Shown here one piece after another: positions 29,341 to 38,003 of a DNA stretch of 45,893 nt. Made by a program: the position numbers and the translations under genes. Source of the stretch: a virus; IMG/VR virus record IMGVR_UViG_3300033149_003034, positions 1 to 45,893 of that record; one strand, given 5' to 3'. A model generated the notes under the pieces. The model ran no database searches. It saw only the letters and a list, made by a program, of their open reading frames with translations, and was not told the origin of the DNA. Position 1 is the stretch's first letter; each line of letters opens with the position of its first letter.

Positions 29341-29412
29341 AGCTTTTACTCCTTTCGTTTCCGACCACCTACCAATATTCAATTGTCAAAGAACACCATA
29401 TCATTTACCGTT

Positions 29413-29440
29413 ACCATACCATACCTGAAAAATTTGTCAA
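29413..29440 (-). promoter_or_regulatory. Probable promoter, minus strand
   Basis: On the minus strand TTGACA (29440-29435), 16-bp spacer, TATGGT (29418-29413). Downstream start near 29405, about 65 nt before the 109-aa gene. The -10 is weak and a repeated tatggtatggta offers alternatives. Confidence 0.55.
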
Positions 29441-29591
29441 CTCGAGAACTCAATGGGGGAGTTGGGCCTTGCAAGCCCGTGGGTTGACTTCTCTACATTT
29501 TGTCCTAGAAATTTATAAATTCACATTGTTGTACATTTCATGACCAGAGCCATGAACAACTAAAGGACAACTCACAGCGAACAACGAACAA
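29441..29591. other. Intergenic stretch between opposed promoters
   Basis: About 150 bp with no gene, part of a 390-bp gene-free interval (29341-29731). Apart from the listed promoters and palindrome copy 12 I see only a weak 4-bp stem (gggc...gccc near 29463) and A/C-rich direct words (gaacaacgaacaa). Probably a spacer carrying regulator sites. Confidence 0.5.
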
Positions 29592-29616
29592 AGTTCGTTT
29601 AAAATTTGAACAAACT
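29592..29616. repeat. Dispersed 25-bp palindrome, copy 12
   Basis: AGTTCGTTTAAA, A, TTTGAACAAACT. It lies 38 bp upstream of the late-promoter -35 box, a position where a bound protein could activate or block the promoter. Confidence 0.92.
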
Positions 29617-29653
29617 TTTGCGTTGAAGGCCGCAAAATTCACTAAAAATTACG

Positions 29654-29682
29654 TTGACAAACGACGTTGGTCGTTATATAAT
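29654..29682 (+). promoter_or_regulatory. Perfect consensus sigma-70 promoter of the late region, with dyad in spacer
   Basis: TTGACA (29654-29659), 17 bp, TATAAT (29677-29682): both hexamers match the bacterial consensus exactly. The spacer contains the dyad AACGAC-GTTG-GTCGTT, a likely operator. Start expected near 29689, leader of about 43 nt to the small-terminase-like gene. It is the only strong plus-strand promoter I see and it heads the whole rightward gene block. Confidence 0.9.
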
Positions 29683-29731
29683 GTGTGCAAGGTATAAGGT
29701 GCAGGAAAGGAACTTTGTTTTGGAGAAAGAG

Positions 29732-30376
29732 ATGCAACAAGGTGAACCGAAAAGGATAATGGGTCTCTATGGGTTCGAATATAAGGAACCAGACAAACGA
29801 ATGAAACCTATTGAGGAGCGCAAGAGGTACGAAATAAAGCGTCTTTGGCAACGGAACCATGAAATAGTTAATCTCGCCGCAAGGGGTTTCAAAAACACTG
29901 AGATAGCCGAAATCTTGAACATCTCTCCTGCGACTGTCAGCATTACGTTGAACTCTGAACTTGGAATGAGAAAGCTCTCGGAACTACGTGAAGCTCGCGA
30001 TGATGAAGCGAAAAAAGTGACTGAGAAAATCAGGGTTTTAACCAACAAAGCATTGCAAGTTTACCATGAGATCTTTGACGACGAATCTGGTGAGTGCACT
30101 CTTAAGGACAAAAAAGCTGCCGCTGACACTGTATTGCTCGAACTAAGCGGCCTCCGAGTTCCGACAAAGATCCAAAGTCAATCTGTTCACACTGTCCTCA
30201 CTAGGGATGAAATAGAAGAACTCAAAAGACGTGGCATTGAAGCTGCGCGCGAAAGTGGATTGTTAGCAACCAGCGAAAAATCGCTGGAGCAAGCGGAGCG
30301 CAGCTCAGGCCCCTCAAGCAATACTCAAAACGATGATACCACTAATAATAACAACAACGAAGAGGAAATGGCATGA
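29732..30376 (+). CDS. Terminase small subunit-like, HTH protein
   Basis: 214 residues from ATG at 29732 with tggagaaagag upstream; any start before 29683 would lie in the promoter. After a charged N-terminus, residues about 45-80 form a helix-turn-helix (IVNLAARGFKNTEIAEILNISPATVSITLN), followed by helices with REARDDEAKKVTEKIRVLTNKALQVY and LKDKKAAADTVLLELSGL, a pattern of small terminase subunits that bind pac/cos DNA and oligomerise. The C-terminus is Ser/Asn-rich. The large subunit lies 4 kb downstream. A transcription factor is the alternative reading. Confidence 0.65.
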   Translation: MQQGEPKRIMGLYGFEYKEPDKRMKPIEERKRYEIKRLWQRNHEIVNLAARGFKNTEIAEILNISPATVSITLNSELGMRKLSELREARDDEAKKVTEKIRVLTNKALQVYHEIFDDESGECTLKDKKAAADTVLLELSGLRVPTKIQSQSVHTVLTRDEIEELKRRGIEAARESGLLATSEKSLEQAERSSGPSSNTQNDDTTNNNNNEEEMA

Positions 30377-30660
30377 CAGTTTGGTACAAACAAGGGGTCG
30401 TTGGCGACCTGCGGCAATCAGCTAGGAAAGGCCTAGGAAAGGTTGCTAGGTTGTTAGAAAAACGTGGTGAAGATTTGTTCGTCACGTCTCTACGTGACGG
30501 TAACCACTCACCAGGTTCTCTTCACTACGACGGCCTAGCGTTCGATATCCGCTATCCGCACACTGCGACTGTGCAGCAGTTAAAAGATGAACTTGGACCT
30601 GAGTGGGACATAGTCCCTGAAGCAAACCATATACATTGTGAGTATGACCCAAAGGAGTGA
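30373..30660 (+). CDS. M15-type peptidase, probable endolysin
   Basis: 95 residues, SD gaagaggaaatgg, 4-nt overlap with the upstream gene. VTSLRDGNHSPGSLHYDGLAFDIRYP and EANHIHCEYDP give the zinc site of M15 peptidases (H51, D58, H88), as in VanY and L-Ala-D-Glu phage endopeptidases. It is a bare catalytic domain with no cell-wall-binding part and no signal peptide. The next gene is holin-like, making a lysis pair. Confidence 0.85.
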   Translation: MTVWYKQGVVGDLRQSARKGLGKVARLLEKRGEDLFVTSLRDGNHSPGSLHYDGLAFDIRYPHTATVQQLKDELGPEWDIVPEANHIHCEYDPKE

Positions 30661-30664
30661 TGAG

Positions 30665-31066
30665 ATGTCTTTTGATCCAATAACTGCAGGAATAGATCTT
30701 GTAAAAGAAGGAATCAAGCGTATCTTTCCCGAAAAGATGTCAGAAGAACAAGAGCGCAAGCTTGACTCTGTGCTTGAACAATCCTTTCGCAAATTCATAG
30801 TTGAATACGAAGGCTCAGCACGTGACTATCAACACGTGCCAATAGTTGGTCCTATCGTTTTATTATTCAGAGGCCTCATTCGGCCTCTTTGGACCATCGG
30901 TACTTTATACTGGAACTGGGTTTATTTCACTTCGGTAGACCAGTGGCCCGAGATGAAGTGGAGGCTATTGTTAATAAACACTATTTTGGTCCTCGTTTTC
31001 TGGTTCGGTGAACGAGCGGTTAAAAATGTAACTCCTTTCCTTGTTGAGTTGTTTAAGAAAAGATGA
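30665..31066 (+). CDS. Holin-like membrane protein
   Basis: 133 residues from ATG at 30665 (SD aaggagtgatgag). The N-half is soluble (DPITAGIDLVKEGIKRIFPEKM, helical, acidic), and the C-half has hydrophobic helices (VPIVGPIVLLFRGLIRPLW, TIGTLYWNWVYF, LLLINTILVLVFWFGERAV) and a basic end FKKR. This is the shape of the three-TM phage holin group. Beside the M15 peptidase it likely times lysis. Overlaps the glycosyltransferase start (ATGA). Confidence 0.75.
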   Translation: MSFDPITAGIDLVKEGIKRIFPEKMSEEQERKLDSVLEQSFRKFIVEYEGSARDYQHVPIVGPIVLLFRGLIRPLWTIGTLYWNWVYFTSVDQWPEMKWRLLLINTILVLVFWFGERAVKNVTPFLVELFKKR

Positions 31067-32109
31067 AACCTGAGTTGTCCATAATAATCTCCAACCGCAA
31101 CGACATTGCGATGCTTGCAGTGACCATCAGGTCGTGTATTGAATCTTTCAAAGCTTTCCCTAAAGGTTTCTGCGAAATAGTTATTTGCGACAACTCTGAC
31201 GAACCAGCTTACGAACTTGTAAAGGCTGCAATTCCAAAAGGTTACATAAAGGAAGGAACCATCAAACTCCTCCGTCAAACCTTTCCTTGTTTGTTTTCAG
31301 CCCGTGAAACTGCAGCACGTCATGCACAAGGTAAATATATCATCTGTCTTGACTCTCATATGTTAGTCGGTAGAAGTACGTTTACTGATCTCTATCAATT
31401 TATGGAACGACGTTCTTATGACAAGACCCTTGGCTTTGCACATGCACCGATCAACTGGGCACACCAACATGAGTCACGCTCTAAACATGATCGTGATATG
31501 AGTGTGCACGAACTCGGAGATTGGAACTCTGTTTACAAAAACCCTCATCCAATGACCTGGAAGGGAATGCCCTGGATCTGCCGCCGTGAGTGGTTTCTCT
31601 CACGAGAAAATGGAATAGGTGGTTACGGAGCCCTCGCAAAACACCGTGTTTCTTGGGGCGGCGGAGACATGCACATCGGCATTAAACCTTGGCTCCTTGG
31701 CTACGTAAACTGGGCAGTTCCAACCGATCCTTGCATCCACATAGGGCCATTTCCCAAACTTGACCAATCAAAAGATAAACACTCAGTCAGTGTCTCTCAC
31801 TATGCCAACCAAGATCGCTATCGACTCTATGCAAAATCAGGTAACTTCCCTCACACTTTCGGATTTCTCGTTTCGTGTTATGTTCTTGGTGGAACCGAAA
31901 TGATGAAACGCAATGAAAAGATATTAACTGAAAGGTTCGGTCGCTACATTGATATCAAAAAGTGGTGGGATAAAGCTATTGAAATTGGCTCTGAGGAACG
32001 TGAGTGGTTACTAGAAAACCAAAAAATTTCCTTTAGCGAATTGCTAAGGTTGGAACCTTGGAAATCAATCGAAGATTGTTCAAAATTCAAACAATCTATC
32101 TGGGGGTAA
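31063..32109 (+). CDS. GT2-type glycosyltransferase
   Basis: 348 residues. The start LSIIISNRNDIAMLAVTIRSCIES and IVICDNSDE are the nucleotide-sugar binding strands of the GT-A fold. ARHAQGKYIICLDSHMLVG contains DSH in place of the DxD metal motif, as in polypeptide GalNAc transferases and many GT2 enzymes. The GWGGGDMH-like segment (WGGGDMHIGIKPW) may be the acceptor side. It sits between lysis genes and the tailspike and could modify a virion or host surface glycan. The last codons lie in palindrome copy 13. Confidence 0.8.
   Translation: MKPELSIIISNRNDIAMLAVTIRSCIESFKAFPKGFCEIVICDNSDEPAYELVKAAIPKGYIKEGTIKLLRQTFPCLFSARETAARHAQGKYIICLDSHMLVGRSTFTDLYQFMERRSYDKTLGFAHAPINWAHQHESRSKHDRDMSVHELGDWNSVYKNPHPMTWKGMPWICRREWFLSRENGIGGYGALAKHRVSWGGGDMHIGIKPWLLGYVNWAVPTDPCIHIGPFPKLDQSKDKHSVSVSHYANQDRYRLYAKSGNFPHTFGFLVSCYVLGGTEMMKRNEKILTERFGRYIDIKKWWDKAIEIGSEEREWLLENQKISFSELLRLEPWKSIEDCSKFKQSIWG
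32073..32097. repeat. Dispersed 25-bp palindrome, copy 13
   Basis: AGATTGTTCAAA, A, TTCAAACAATCT: both arms share most positions. Inside the coding 3-prime end of the GT2 gene (encodes CSKFKQS). Confidence 0.92.
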
Positions 32110-32113
32110 AAGA

Positions 32114-34306
32114 ATGAAAATAAAGACTTTCGTCTTCACGATGCTGTTGATTATAACAACAACCTTTGCTAGTGCAGACTATTTCCGTGACGTAGTTCTA
32201 ACTGGCACAGATGGACCTTGGACTGATGTTCGTTCTTATAGTTCTCTAACCAACGCAATAAATGCAATCGGCGCTAACAAGCAAACTCTCTTGATTCCGG
32301 CCGAAGTGACATGTTCCAATTTAACAATACCTTCCAACGTCACTTTAAAATTCACTAAAGATGGTGCTATCAACAACTCAGGCCAACTAACTATTCAAAC
32401 AAAAGACATCATCGCCGACAGTCACCAAATATTCACAGGTTCTGGTGATATAGACTTCGCCGATACCACAGAGGTAAAAGCCTCTTGGTTCAGCTCTTTA
32501 GCGACTGCCATTTCACTAACAAACGACGACGGAGTGCGTCTCATAATAGATGGCCAATACACTCTCAGTTCATCCCAAACTCTTGGAGCTGAAGTAATCC
32601 TCGTCTTTCCATCCCCGGATTCTGCAATTTCAACTAATGCTGGCGCTACTCTGTCAAACATCTCAAACATCGTTTCAGGAAAACACGTCATTTTAACTGG
32701 CGACGGCGACTTTGATTTTGTTGAAGGTTCAACTGTCCACTCATCGTGGTTCACTTCTCTTCACAGAGGTTTAGCATTCATAGACGATGACAACGTGAAT
32801 CTGACAATGATAGTCGATGGCAATACTGACATAGACTCCGACACGACAGTCGACGATTACATCACCTTGAAAGTCGAAAAAGGCAACCCAATCAACATCT
32901 CCGCCGGTGTCACCCTCACCATCAACGGCACTCTTGAAGCTGGAAGGTATCAGGTATTTGATGGAGATGGAAACGTAGTTTTTGAGGATGGAGCTATAGA
33001 TGTTGTTTATCCTGAGTGGTGGGGAGATGATGGTAACGCTATTCAGAACGCTATAGATTCTCTCTCATCTGGGACTGTTTCATTAGGACGTGGCACTAGC
33101 TATACAAACTGCGACAACATTCAACTAAAGACATCGGTTAACATTAATGGTAACGGAGCAATACTTAATGGCTCTGGCTCAAGCTATATAGTTTCAGCGA
33201 TTGACGTAAATCAGATCTATGTACAAGACCTCTATATCATCCCTGGTGATAATAATACTTACTGCTTTTATGGCCGCAAAGTTAGATACTCACATTTCGA
33301 AAACATTTTTGTCGGGCAGAGAGTTCCTGATATTAGAGGTTCGGACAGTACTATCGGGTTCGCTATCACAGGTGGTGCAAGTGGTTCTGGAAGCTACGAA
33401 AACACTTTCAAAGGAATTACTGCCAGGAATTGTGGTGGAGATGGCATTGTCTTACAGATGGATGACGCCGAGGCCACACCAAGAATAAACGCCAATCACT
33501 TCTTCGGTATACATTCAATCGGAAACAGTGGGCATGGTCTAGTTGTCATAGGTGCCTATGGCAATCTTTTTGCTGGTGTACATGTTGAAGACAACGACGG
33601 ATACGGTATAGTAGTTGGGAAAACCAGTGGAGGTGCCATAAGTTATGGCAACGACTTCTTATCTGTCTGGAATGAAAATAACGCCTCTGGTACTGTAAGC
33701 CTTGACACAGATTGTAATTCAAATAGGTTTACCCTCGCAAACTCCTGGCCGATACCTGATGAGTTTAAAGCTACTGATGGGACGATCTGGGTTCGTATGG
33801 GAGCGCAACCGTTTGCATCAAGGAACGGTTTTGACGCATATGCAATAGGTTTAAGAGTATATTCCTCAGAGACTGACTCACAGCCAACGTCTCAATATGG
33901 AAAAACGAATTATAGAATAGGTCCAGGTGGCAGTTCCCCGCTTGATACTATAATGGAAAGAGGCGGTCCAGGGACGTTTCTGGCCACAGGAGGTGTTGCA
34001 AATAAGAAGCAGGACATAGCATACAGTACTTCCATAACTCCAGATATTGCTAATGGACATAACATAAAAGTTGGAACACTGACTGGCAATATCACTATAA
34101 ACGAACCACTCAACGCAGTAGAGGGCGCTGTGATCACTTTTGAGTTCAAACAAGATGGGACTGGTGGTAGAACCGTTAGTTGGGACCCTGTGTTCAAACA
34201 TGCTTGGAGTGATACTGGAAACGCTGCGGATAAAAGATGTACTATCTCGTTTATATACAATGGTACTTATTGGATACAGCTCGGGGCGCAAAGTCCTTAC
34301 TTTTGA
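32114..34306 (+). CDS. Beta-helix tailspike / pectate-lyase-like protein with signal peptide
   Basis: 730 residues, SD tgggggtaaaag. The N-terminus MKIKTFVFTMLLIITTTFASA is a textbook Sec signal with an AxA cleavage site at about 19-21. The following segments (WTDVRSYSSLTNAINAIG, TLLIPAEVTCSNLTI, FTKDGAINNSGQLTI) occur in three imperfect N-terminal copies, then a right-handed beta-helix with GGDGIVL, GNSGHGLVV and DNDGYGIVV turns, and a small beta end domain NGTYWIQLG. Tailspikes of this type bind and cut host polysaccharide. A secretion signal is unusual for a virion protein. Confidence 0.8.
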   Translation: MKIKTFVFTMLLIITTTFASADYFRDVVLTGTDGPWTDVRSYSSLTNAINAIGANKQTLLIPAEVTCSNLTIPSNVTLKFTKDGAINNSGQLTIQTKDIIADSHQIFTGSGDIDFADTTEVKASWFSSLATAISLTNDDGVRLIIDGQYTLSSSQTLGAEVILVFPSPDSAISTNAGATLSNISNIVSGKHVILTGDGDFDFVEGSTVHSSWFTSLHRGLAFIDDDNVNLTMIVDGNTDIDSDTTVDDYITLKVEKGNPINISAGVTLTINGTLEAGRYQVFDGDGNVVFEDGAIDVVYPEWWGDDGNAIQNAIDSLSSGTVSLGRGTSYTNCDNIQLKTSVNINGNGAILNGSGSSYIVSAIDVNQIYVQDLYIIPGDNNTYCFYGRKVRYSHFENIFVGQRVPDIRGSDSTIGFAITGGASGSGSYENTFKGITARNCGGDGIVLQMDDAEATPRINANHFFGIHSIGNSGHGLVVIGAYGNLFAGVHVEDNDGYGIVVGKTSGGAISYGNDFLSVWNENNASGTVSLDTDCNSNRFTLANSWPIPDEFKATDGTIWVRMGAQPFASRNGFDAYAIGLRVYSSETDSQPTSQYGKTNYRIGPGGSSPLDTIMERGGPGTFLATGGVANKKQDIAYSTSITPDIANGHNIKVGTLTGNITINEPLNAVEGAVITFEFKQDGTGGRTVSWDPVFKHAWSDTGNAADKRCTISFIYNGTYWIQLGAQSPYF

Positions 34307-34343
34307 TAACATTAACACTTTCTTTCAACAACAGATAAGTATA

Positions 34344-35894
34344 ATGGCTAAAATATTTTCTAACTCAGAAAAACTAACTAACATTTTATCTCTTTGCTCT
34401 ATAAGCACTCGCATGACTGCGAAGACACTCTTTCCAGAACGTTTCTATGCACCTTTTGCAGAGAATGTTCATGGAAAGATCTTCGATCTTATCGACGGTC
34501 CTGCAAACAAAGTGGCAATCGCAGCCCCTCGTGGCTGGGGTAAAACGAGTATTGTCGCTCTTGCATTTATGGCTAGATACATTCTGTTCAGACTAACAAG
34601 TTTCATCGTTTACATAAACAAAAGTCACGATGCTGCATCCTTACAGACTGAGAACCTACGACGTGAACTTGTAACCAACAAAGTGATAAGAGCCTTCTTC
34701 GGTGAAGTAAAACCAAAACACGTCTCAGGTGAGTTCGAAGAAGTATTTAGCAAAAAAGCCTGGGTTGCTTACGACACACTTGTCTGGCCTCGAGGTGCTG
34801 GACAGCAAGTTCGAGGTGTTCTTTACAAGAACGACCGCCCTGGACTGATTGTGATAGATGATCTCGAAGACCCTGAAAAAATCGAAAATGATGACATAAG
34901 GAAAGGCTGGCACACTTGGCTTTACGCTGATGTTATAAAGGCGGTTCCTCGGCTGCACAAGAATTGGAAGATCGTATACATTGACACTTTAAAACATGAA
35001 GATTCTGTACTCCAAAAGTTACTCGACTCGGAGGAATGGGAAAGCGTTCGTCTCGAGGCCTGCGACGACAATTTTAATCCAACTGCTCCTGAGTTTATGT
35101 CTAAAGAGGACATAGAAGAAGAATGGCAATATCACGTTGAGGCAGGTCAGACTGACGTATTTTTCAGGGAATTGCGAAACCTGCCAATCTCGACTAAAGA
35201 TTCATCTTTTCAGCAAGACTATTTTAAATATTATAACTTGCCACCAGGGCGAAGTCCAAGGGAAAATGACCTATCATTGACTGATGTTGAGGTACAGCAG
35301 AGCAACAACATTGAAACAGTTGTCCTAATGGATCCTGCAAAAACTGTCAAAATTCATTCTGCCGAAACAGCTATCATTGGTATAGGCATTGATCTTGACA
35401 GTGCACGACTCTACATCCGCGATGCTATCAGTGAAAAGATGTATCCTGATGAGATTTACGACGCTCTCTTTGGAATGGCTCAAATGTTAGGTGCAAAAGT
35501 CCTTGGCATTGAAGAAACGTCGCTCAACGAGTTCATTAAACAACCCATAAAGAACGAAATGTTCAGGCGTGGTTCTTTCTTTGAAATCGTCTGGCTGAAA
35601 GCCAGAGGTGGAATGAAGAAAGAAATGCGAATCAAGGAACTTGTTCCATATTATCGAGGTGGCTATGTTTACCACAATGCTTCATGTGCAACTATCAAGA
35701 AACTTGAGCAACAACTTTTGATGTTTCCAAGATCACGTCTCTGGGACTTGATGGACTGCCTCGCTTACGTAATCGAAATGCTCGAATATGGAGAACGTTA
35801 TTTTAGTCCTGGAACTAACAATGACGATCCAGAACTCGAATATCGTGAAATAACCTATGAACAACCTCTGGAAGGTTGGAGGATTATGCAATGA
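34344..35894 (+). CDS. Terminase large subunit
   Basis: 516 residues from ATG at 34344; a longer frame runs back into the tailspike gene and is not used. ATPase: Walker A APRGWGKTS (61-69), Walker B LIVIDDLED (D172, D173), coupling-type IDTLKHED near 213-220. Nuclease (RNase H fold): VVLMDPAKT (D330), VLGIEETS (E390) and WDLMDCLAY (D468/D471). This is the packaging motor ATPase and headful or cos nuclease. The SD is poor. The C-terminus overlaps the next gene start by 4 nt. Confidence 0.93.
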   Translation: MAKIFSNSEKLTNILSLCSISTRMTAKTLFPERFYAPFAENVHGKIFDLIDGPANKVAIAAPRGWGKTSIVALAFMARYILFRLTSFIVYINKSHDAASLQTENLRRELVTNKVIRAFFGEVKPKHVSGEFEEVFSKKAWVAYDTLVWPRGAGQQVRGVLYKNDRPGLIVIDDLEDPEKIENDDIRKGWHTWLYADVIKAVPRLHKNWKIVYIDTLKHEDSVLQKLLDSEEWESVRLEACDDNFNPTAPEFMSKEDIEEEWQYHVEAGQTDVFFRELRNLPISTKDSSFQQDYFKYYNLPPGRSPRENDLSLTDVEVQQSNNIETVVLMDPAKTVKIHSAETAIIGIGIDLDSARLYIRDAISEKMYPDEIYDALFGMAQMLGAKVLGIEETSLNEFIKQPIKNEMFRRGSFFEIVWLKARGGMKKEMRIKELVPYYRGGYVYHNASCATIKKLEQQLLMFPRSRLWDLMDCLAYVIEMLEYGERYFSPGTNNDDPELEYREITYEQPLEGWRIMQ

Positions 35895-36067
35895 ACGACT
35901 TTAATTCCCGCCTTTGTGACGAGCGTCACGAGCGTATAGATAAACGACTCGAACTGTTGGAGGCTACAGTGGAACGTCTCAGGTTTTGGCTTGTTAGTTC
36001 ACTAACAGCACTTTGTTTGAACTTAGTTGGTGTTCTGTTGTTATTGATGAGAACGTTTAAAAATTGA
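35891..36067 (+). CDS. XhlA-like small membrane protein
   Basis: 58 residues from ATG at 35891 (SD ttggagg). Charged coiled coil (DERHERIDKRLELLEATVERLR) followed by one C-terminal membrane helix (FWLVSSLTALCLNLVGVLLLLM). This is the layout of hemolysin XhlA-type proteins that assist holins, so a second lysis-related protein is likely. The last codons and stop fall in palindrome copy 14. Confidence 0.7.
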   Translation: MNDFNSRLCDERHERIDKRLELLEATVERLRFWLVSSLTALCLNLVGVLLLLMRTFKN

Positions 36068-36074
36068 ACAATCT
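36050..36074. repeat. Dispersed 25-bp palindrome, copy 14
   Basis: AGAACGTTTAAA, A, ATTGAACAATCT. It contains the stop codon of the XhlA-like gene. Confidence 0.9.
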
Positions 36075-36102
36075 ATTGAATATTTGAGAGTGGAGGTAAG
36101 TG

Positions 36103-36375
36103 ATGACACTCAAAACCAAGCATATCTCAAAACGAGACAACGGTACCTATATCATAACAGCAGAGGAAACATCTCTCCAGATCGGAACAGACGAGAAAGG
36201 AGACCCGATCTATCAGACTTTTGCTGTGATACACAATCCCAAGGATGGGGACACAGTGTTGCAGGAAAAGTTCACCAAAGAGATGCAAAGGTATAAACAG
36301 AAGCAGGAAGCCTTGGCAACAGTGAAATCAAAAGTTGATACAGTGCTTGCGGAAATTGATTACAGCAAGCTTTAG
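36103..36375 (+). CDS. Small virion-region hypothetical protein
   Basis: 90 residues, SD tggaggtaagtg. A beta-rich N-half (TLKTKHISKRDNGTYIITAE, GDPIYQTFAVIHNP) and a helical C-half KEMQRYKQKQEALATVKSKVD. Short proteins of this sort lie near tail-fibre genes; an assembly or fibre chaperone role is possible but unproved. Confidence 0.7.
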   Translation: MTLKTKHISKRDNGTYIITAEETSLQIGTDEKGDPIYQTFAVIHNPKDGDTVLQEKFTKEMQRYKQKQEALATVKSKVDTVLAEIDYSKL

Positions 36376-36385
36376 GAGGTAAGAG

Positions 36386-36829
36386 ATGGGTGAAGTAACT
36401 TGGACTAGTTATGGAACGTGGACTACAGCTATTAGCTCTGGCCTTGATAGCTTGGCAGATGATGGGTTAGCTATAAGTTCTGCCATAGATAACAGTTCCG
36501 ATAAAAAGCTATTCGTTGACATTGAGGTTTATCTGGCTTCAGTTGATCTGTCCTCTTCTACGAATCCGGCTATCTACATCTGGCTTATTGCTCGAACAAA
36601 TGGGACTAATTTCGAAGACGGTGGATCGAGTGTAGAGCCTGCCCGTGCTCCAGATGCCATTATCCCACTTAGAACAGGTACGGGAGCGATGACTCAAAGG
36701 GTATTTGCTAGAATGCTAATGGCAACACCTGATCAGTTCAAGATTCTCGTGCAGAACAAGGCTGGAGCTGCGTTGGCAGCAAGCGGAAATACAGTAAAGT
36801 ATAACCTCTATGGAGAGACAGTGGCCTAA
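36386..36829 (+). CDS. Virion hypothetical protein, beta-sandwich-like
   Basis: 147 residues, SD taggaggtaagag. Alternating Ser/Asp-rich loops and strands (KKLFVDIEVYLASVDLSSST, AIYIWLIARTNG, TQRVFARMLMATPDQFKILV) and an end KYNLYGETVA. Looks like a structural decoration or fibre-associated protein. One-base overlap (TAATG) with the LamG-like gene. Confidence 0.72.
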   Translation: MGEVTWTSYGTWTTAISSGLDSLADDGLAISSAIDNSSDKKLFVDIEVYLASVDLSSSTNPAIYIWLIARTNGTNFEDGGSSVEPARAPDAIIPLRTGTGAMTQRVFARMLMATPDQFKILVQNKAGAALAASGNTVKYNLYGETVA

Positions 36830-38003
36830 TGTTCCGACTAATCCGAAACCCCGATCCTCGAAAGAAACCGCCCTATGGCAGTAGGATTGATCCTACACAT
36901 CCGCTGGCACAGGGACTGGTGGGGTGTTGGTTGCTCAATGAGGGTGGGCCGGATGTTTTTGATATAACAGACGGTAATAAAAGCAATTCTGTTAATTCTG
37001 GGTGGATTACCACTCCGCATGGATTTGCGTTTAACCCAAATAGTACCGGTGATATAGTAATTGACAAAGGCTATCAACTGTTCCCAGATCAAATAGGTAC
37101 CGTCGGTGTTTTTTACTATCGAACTTCTCAAGCCGATGCGGAAAGATATTACATTGGATGTGGGGCTTCCTCGGGCAATACCCCTTTTTGTATGTGCACG
37201 AATCAATATGGGACTAACAGAGTGTTTTTAACCCAGAATAATGGTAGTTACGTCAAGTATTGGGATACCAATACTAATTTTCCACACACAAGCATAATTG
37301 CAACATTTGATTCGAGATCAGGAGGAAGTTTAGACAATTGGCAAGCGTGGCTTAATGGAGAAAGGTTGGGGACACCAAATGCGACAGGGTCTATAACCGG
37401 AATGACTGAGTCGGGAAGGGTTTATATAGCAAACGCTTTTGGCAGAACTGCATATGGCGATGTGCCAATTATATTCGTATCTATCTGGGACAGGTGGCTT
37501 TCTAATTCAGAAATCCTCCAACTCTACGCCGAACCCTACTCCTTTATCCTCGCCCCTCAATACTGGTACATGGTGGATTTTGGGGTAGTAGGTGCTGCGA
37601 CTACAGCTGCTCCGACAACAATAGCTCCAACAACCCAAGCTCCAACGACGAGTCAACCAACTACGACCCACCCACCACTCAGGCACCAACAACTGTGCAA
37701 CCTACAACTGTACCACCAACGACGGTTAAGCCAACTACTTCACCACCTACAACCGTTTCTCCCACAACTATCCTGCCTACAACAATAGCAGGAACAACTG
37801 TAGCTCCAACAACCACTCTACCTCCACAACCAACTACAGTTGTTCCTACTACTGTTGTACCTTTGGGGATGTATGAATGCTTACTATTGGTTCGATCTGG
37901 TGTGTCGAAAGAGTTATCACTGCAATCTAAAATAACAAAAGAATTGTCAGGAAGATCTTTAATCAACAACGAGGTATTACTACATGGAGACCTTTGTAGG
38001 TGA
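36829..38003 (+). CDS. LamG/concanavalin-like virion protein with Thr/Pro linker, apparent -1 frameshift
   Basis: The first frame gives 319 residues and ends at 37788. Residues 20-240 look like a LamG-type jelly roll (HPLAQGLVGCWLLNEGG, NWQAWLNGERLG, VSIWDRWLSNSEILQLY, then AEPYSFILAPQYWYMV), common in phage fibres that bind sugars. Then AAPTTIAPTTQAPTT repeats begin and break near 37665-37680, where the frame changes to the -1 frame and the PTT repeats go on (QPTTVPPTTVKPTTSPPTT) to a small C-terminal domain ending LLHGDLCR at 38003. The joined product would have about 391 residues. Confidence 0.7.

Noticed and set aside
34140-34343. Upstream extension of the terminase frame
   Set aside because: It lies in another frame of the tailspike gene, and the terminase body starts naturally at 34344 although its SD is weak.
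36084-36296. 70-aa plus-strand frame
   Set aside because: It is an out-of-frame shadow of the 90-aa gene at 36103, which owns the SD tggaggtaag.
37679-37969. Val/Gly-rich minus-strand frame
   Set aside because: It is the antisense of the Thr/Pro repeat and has no independent support.
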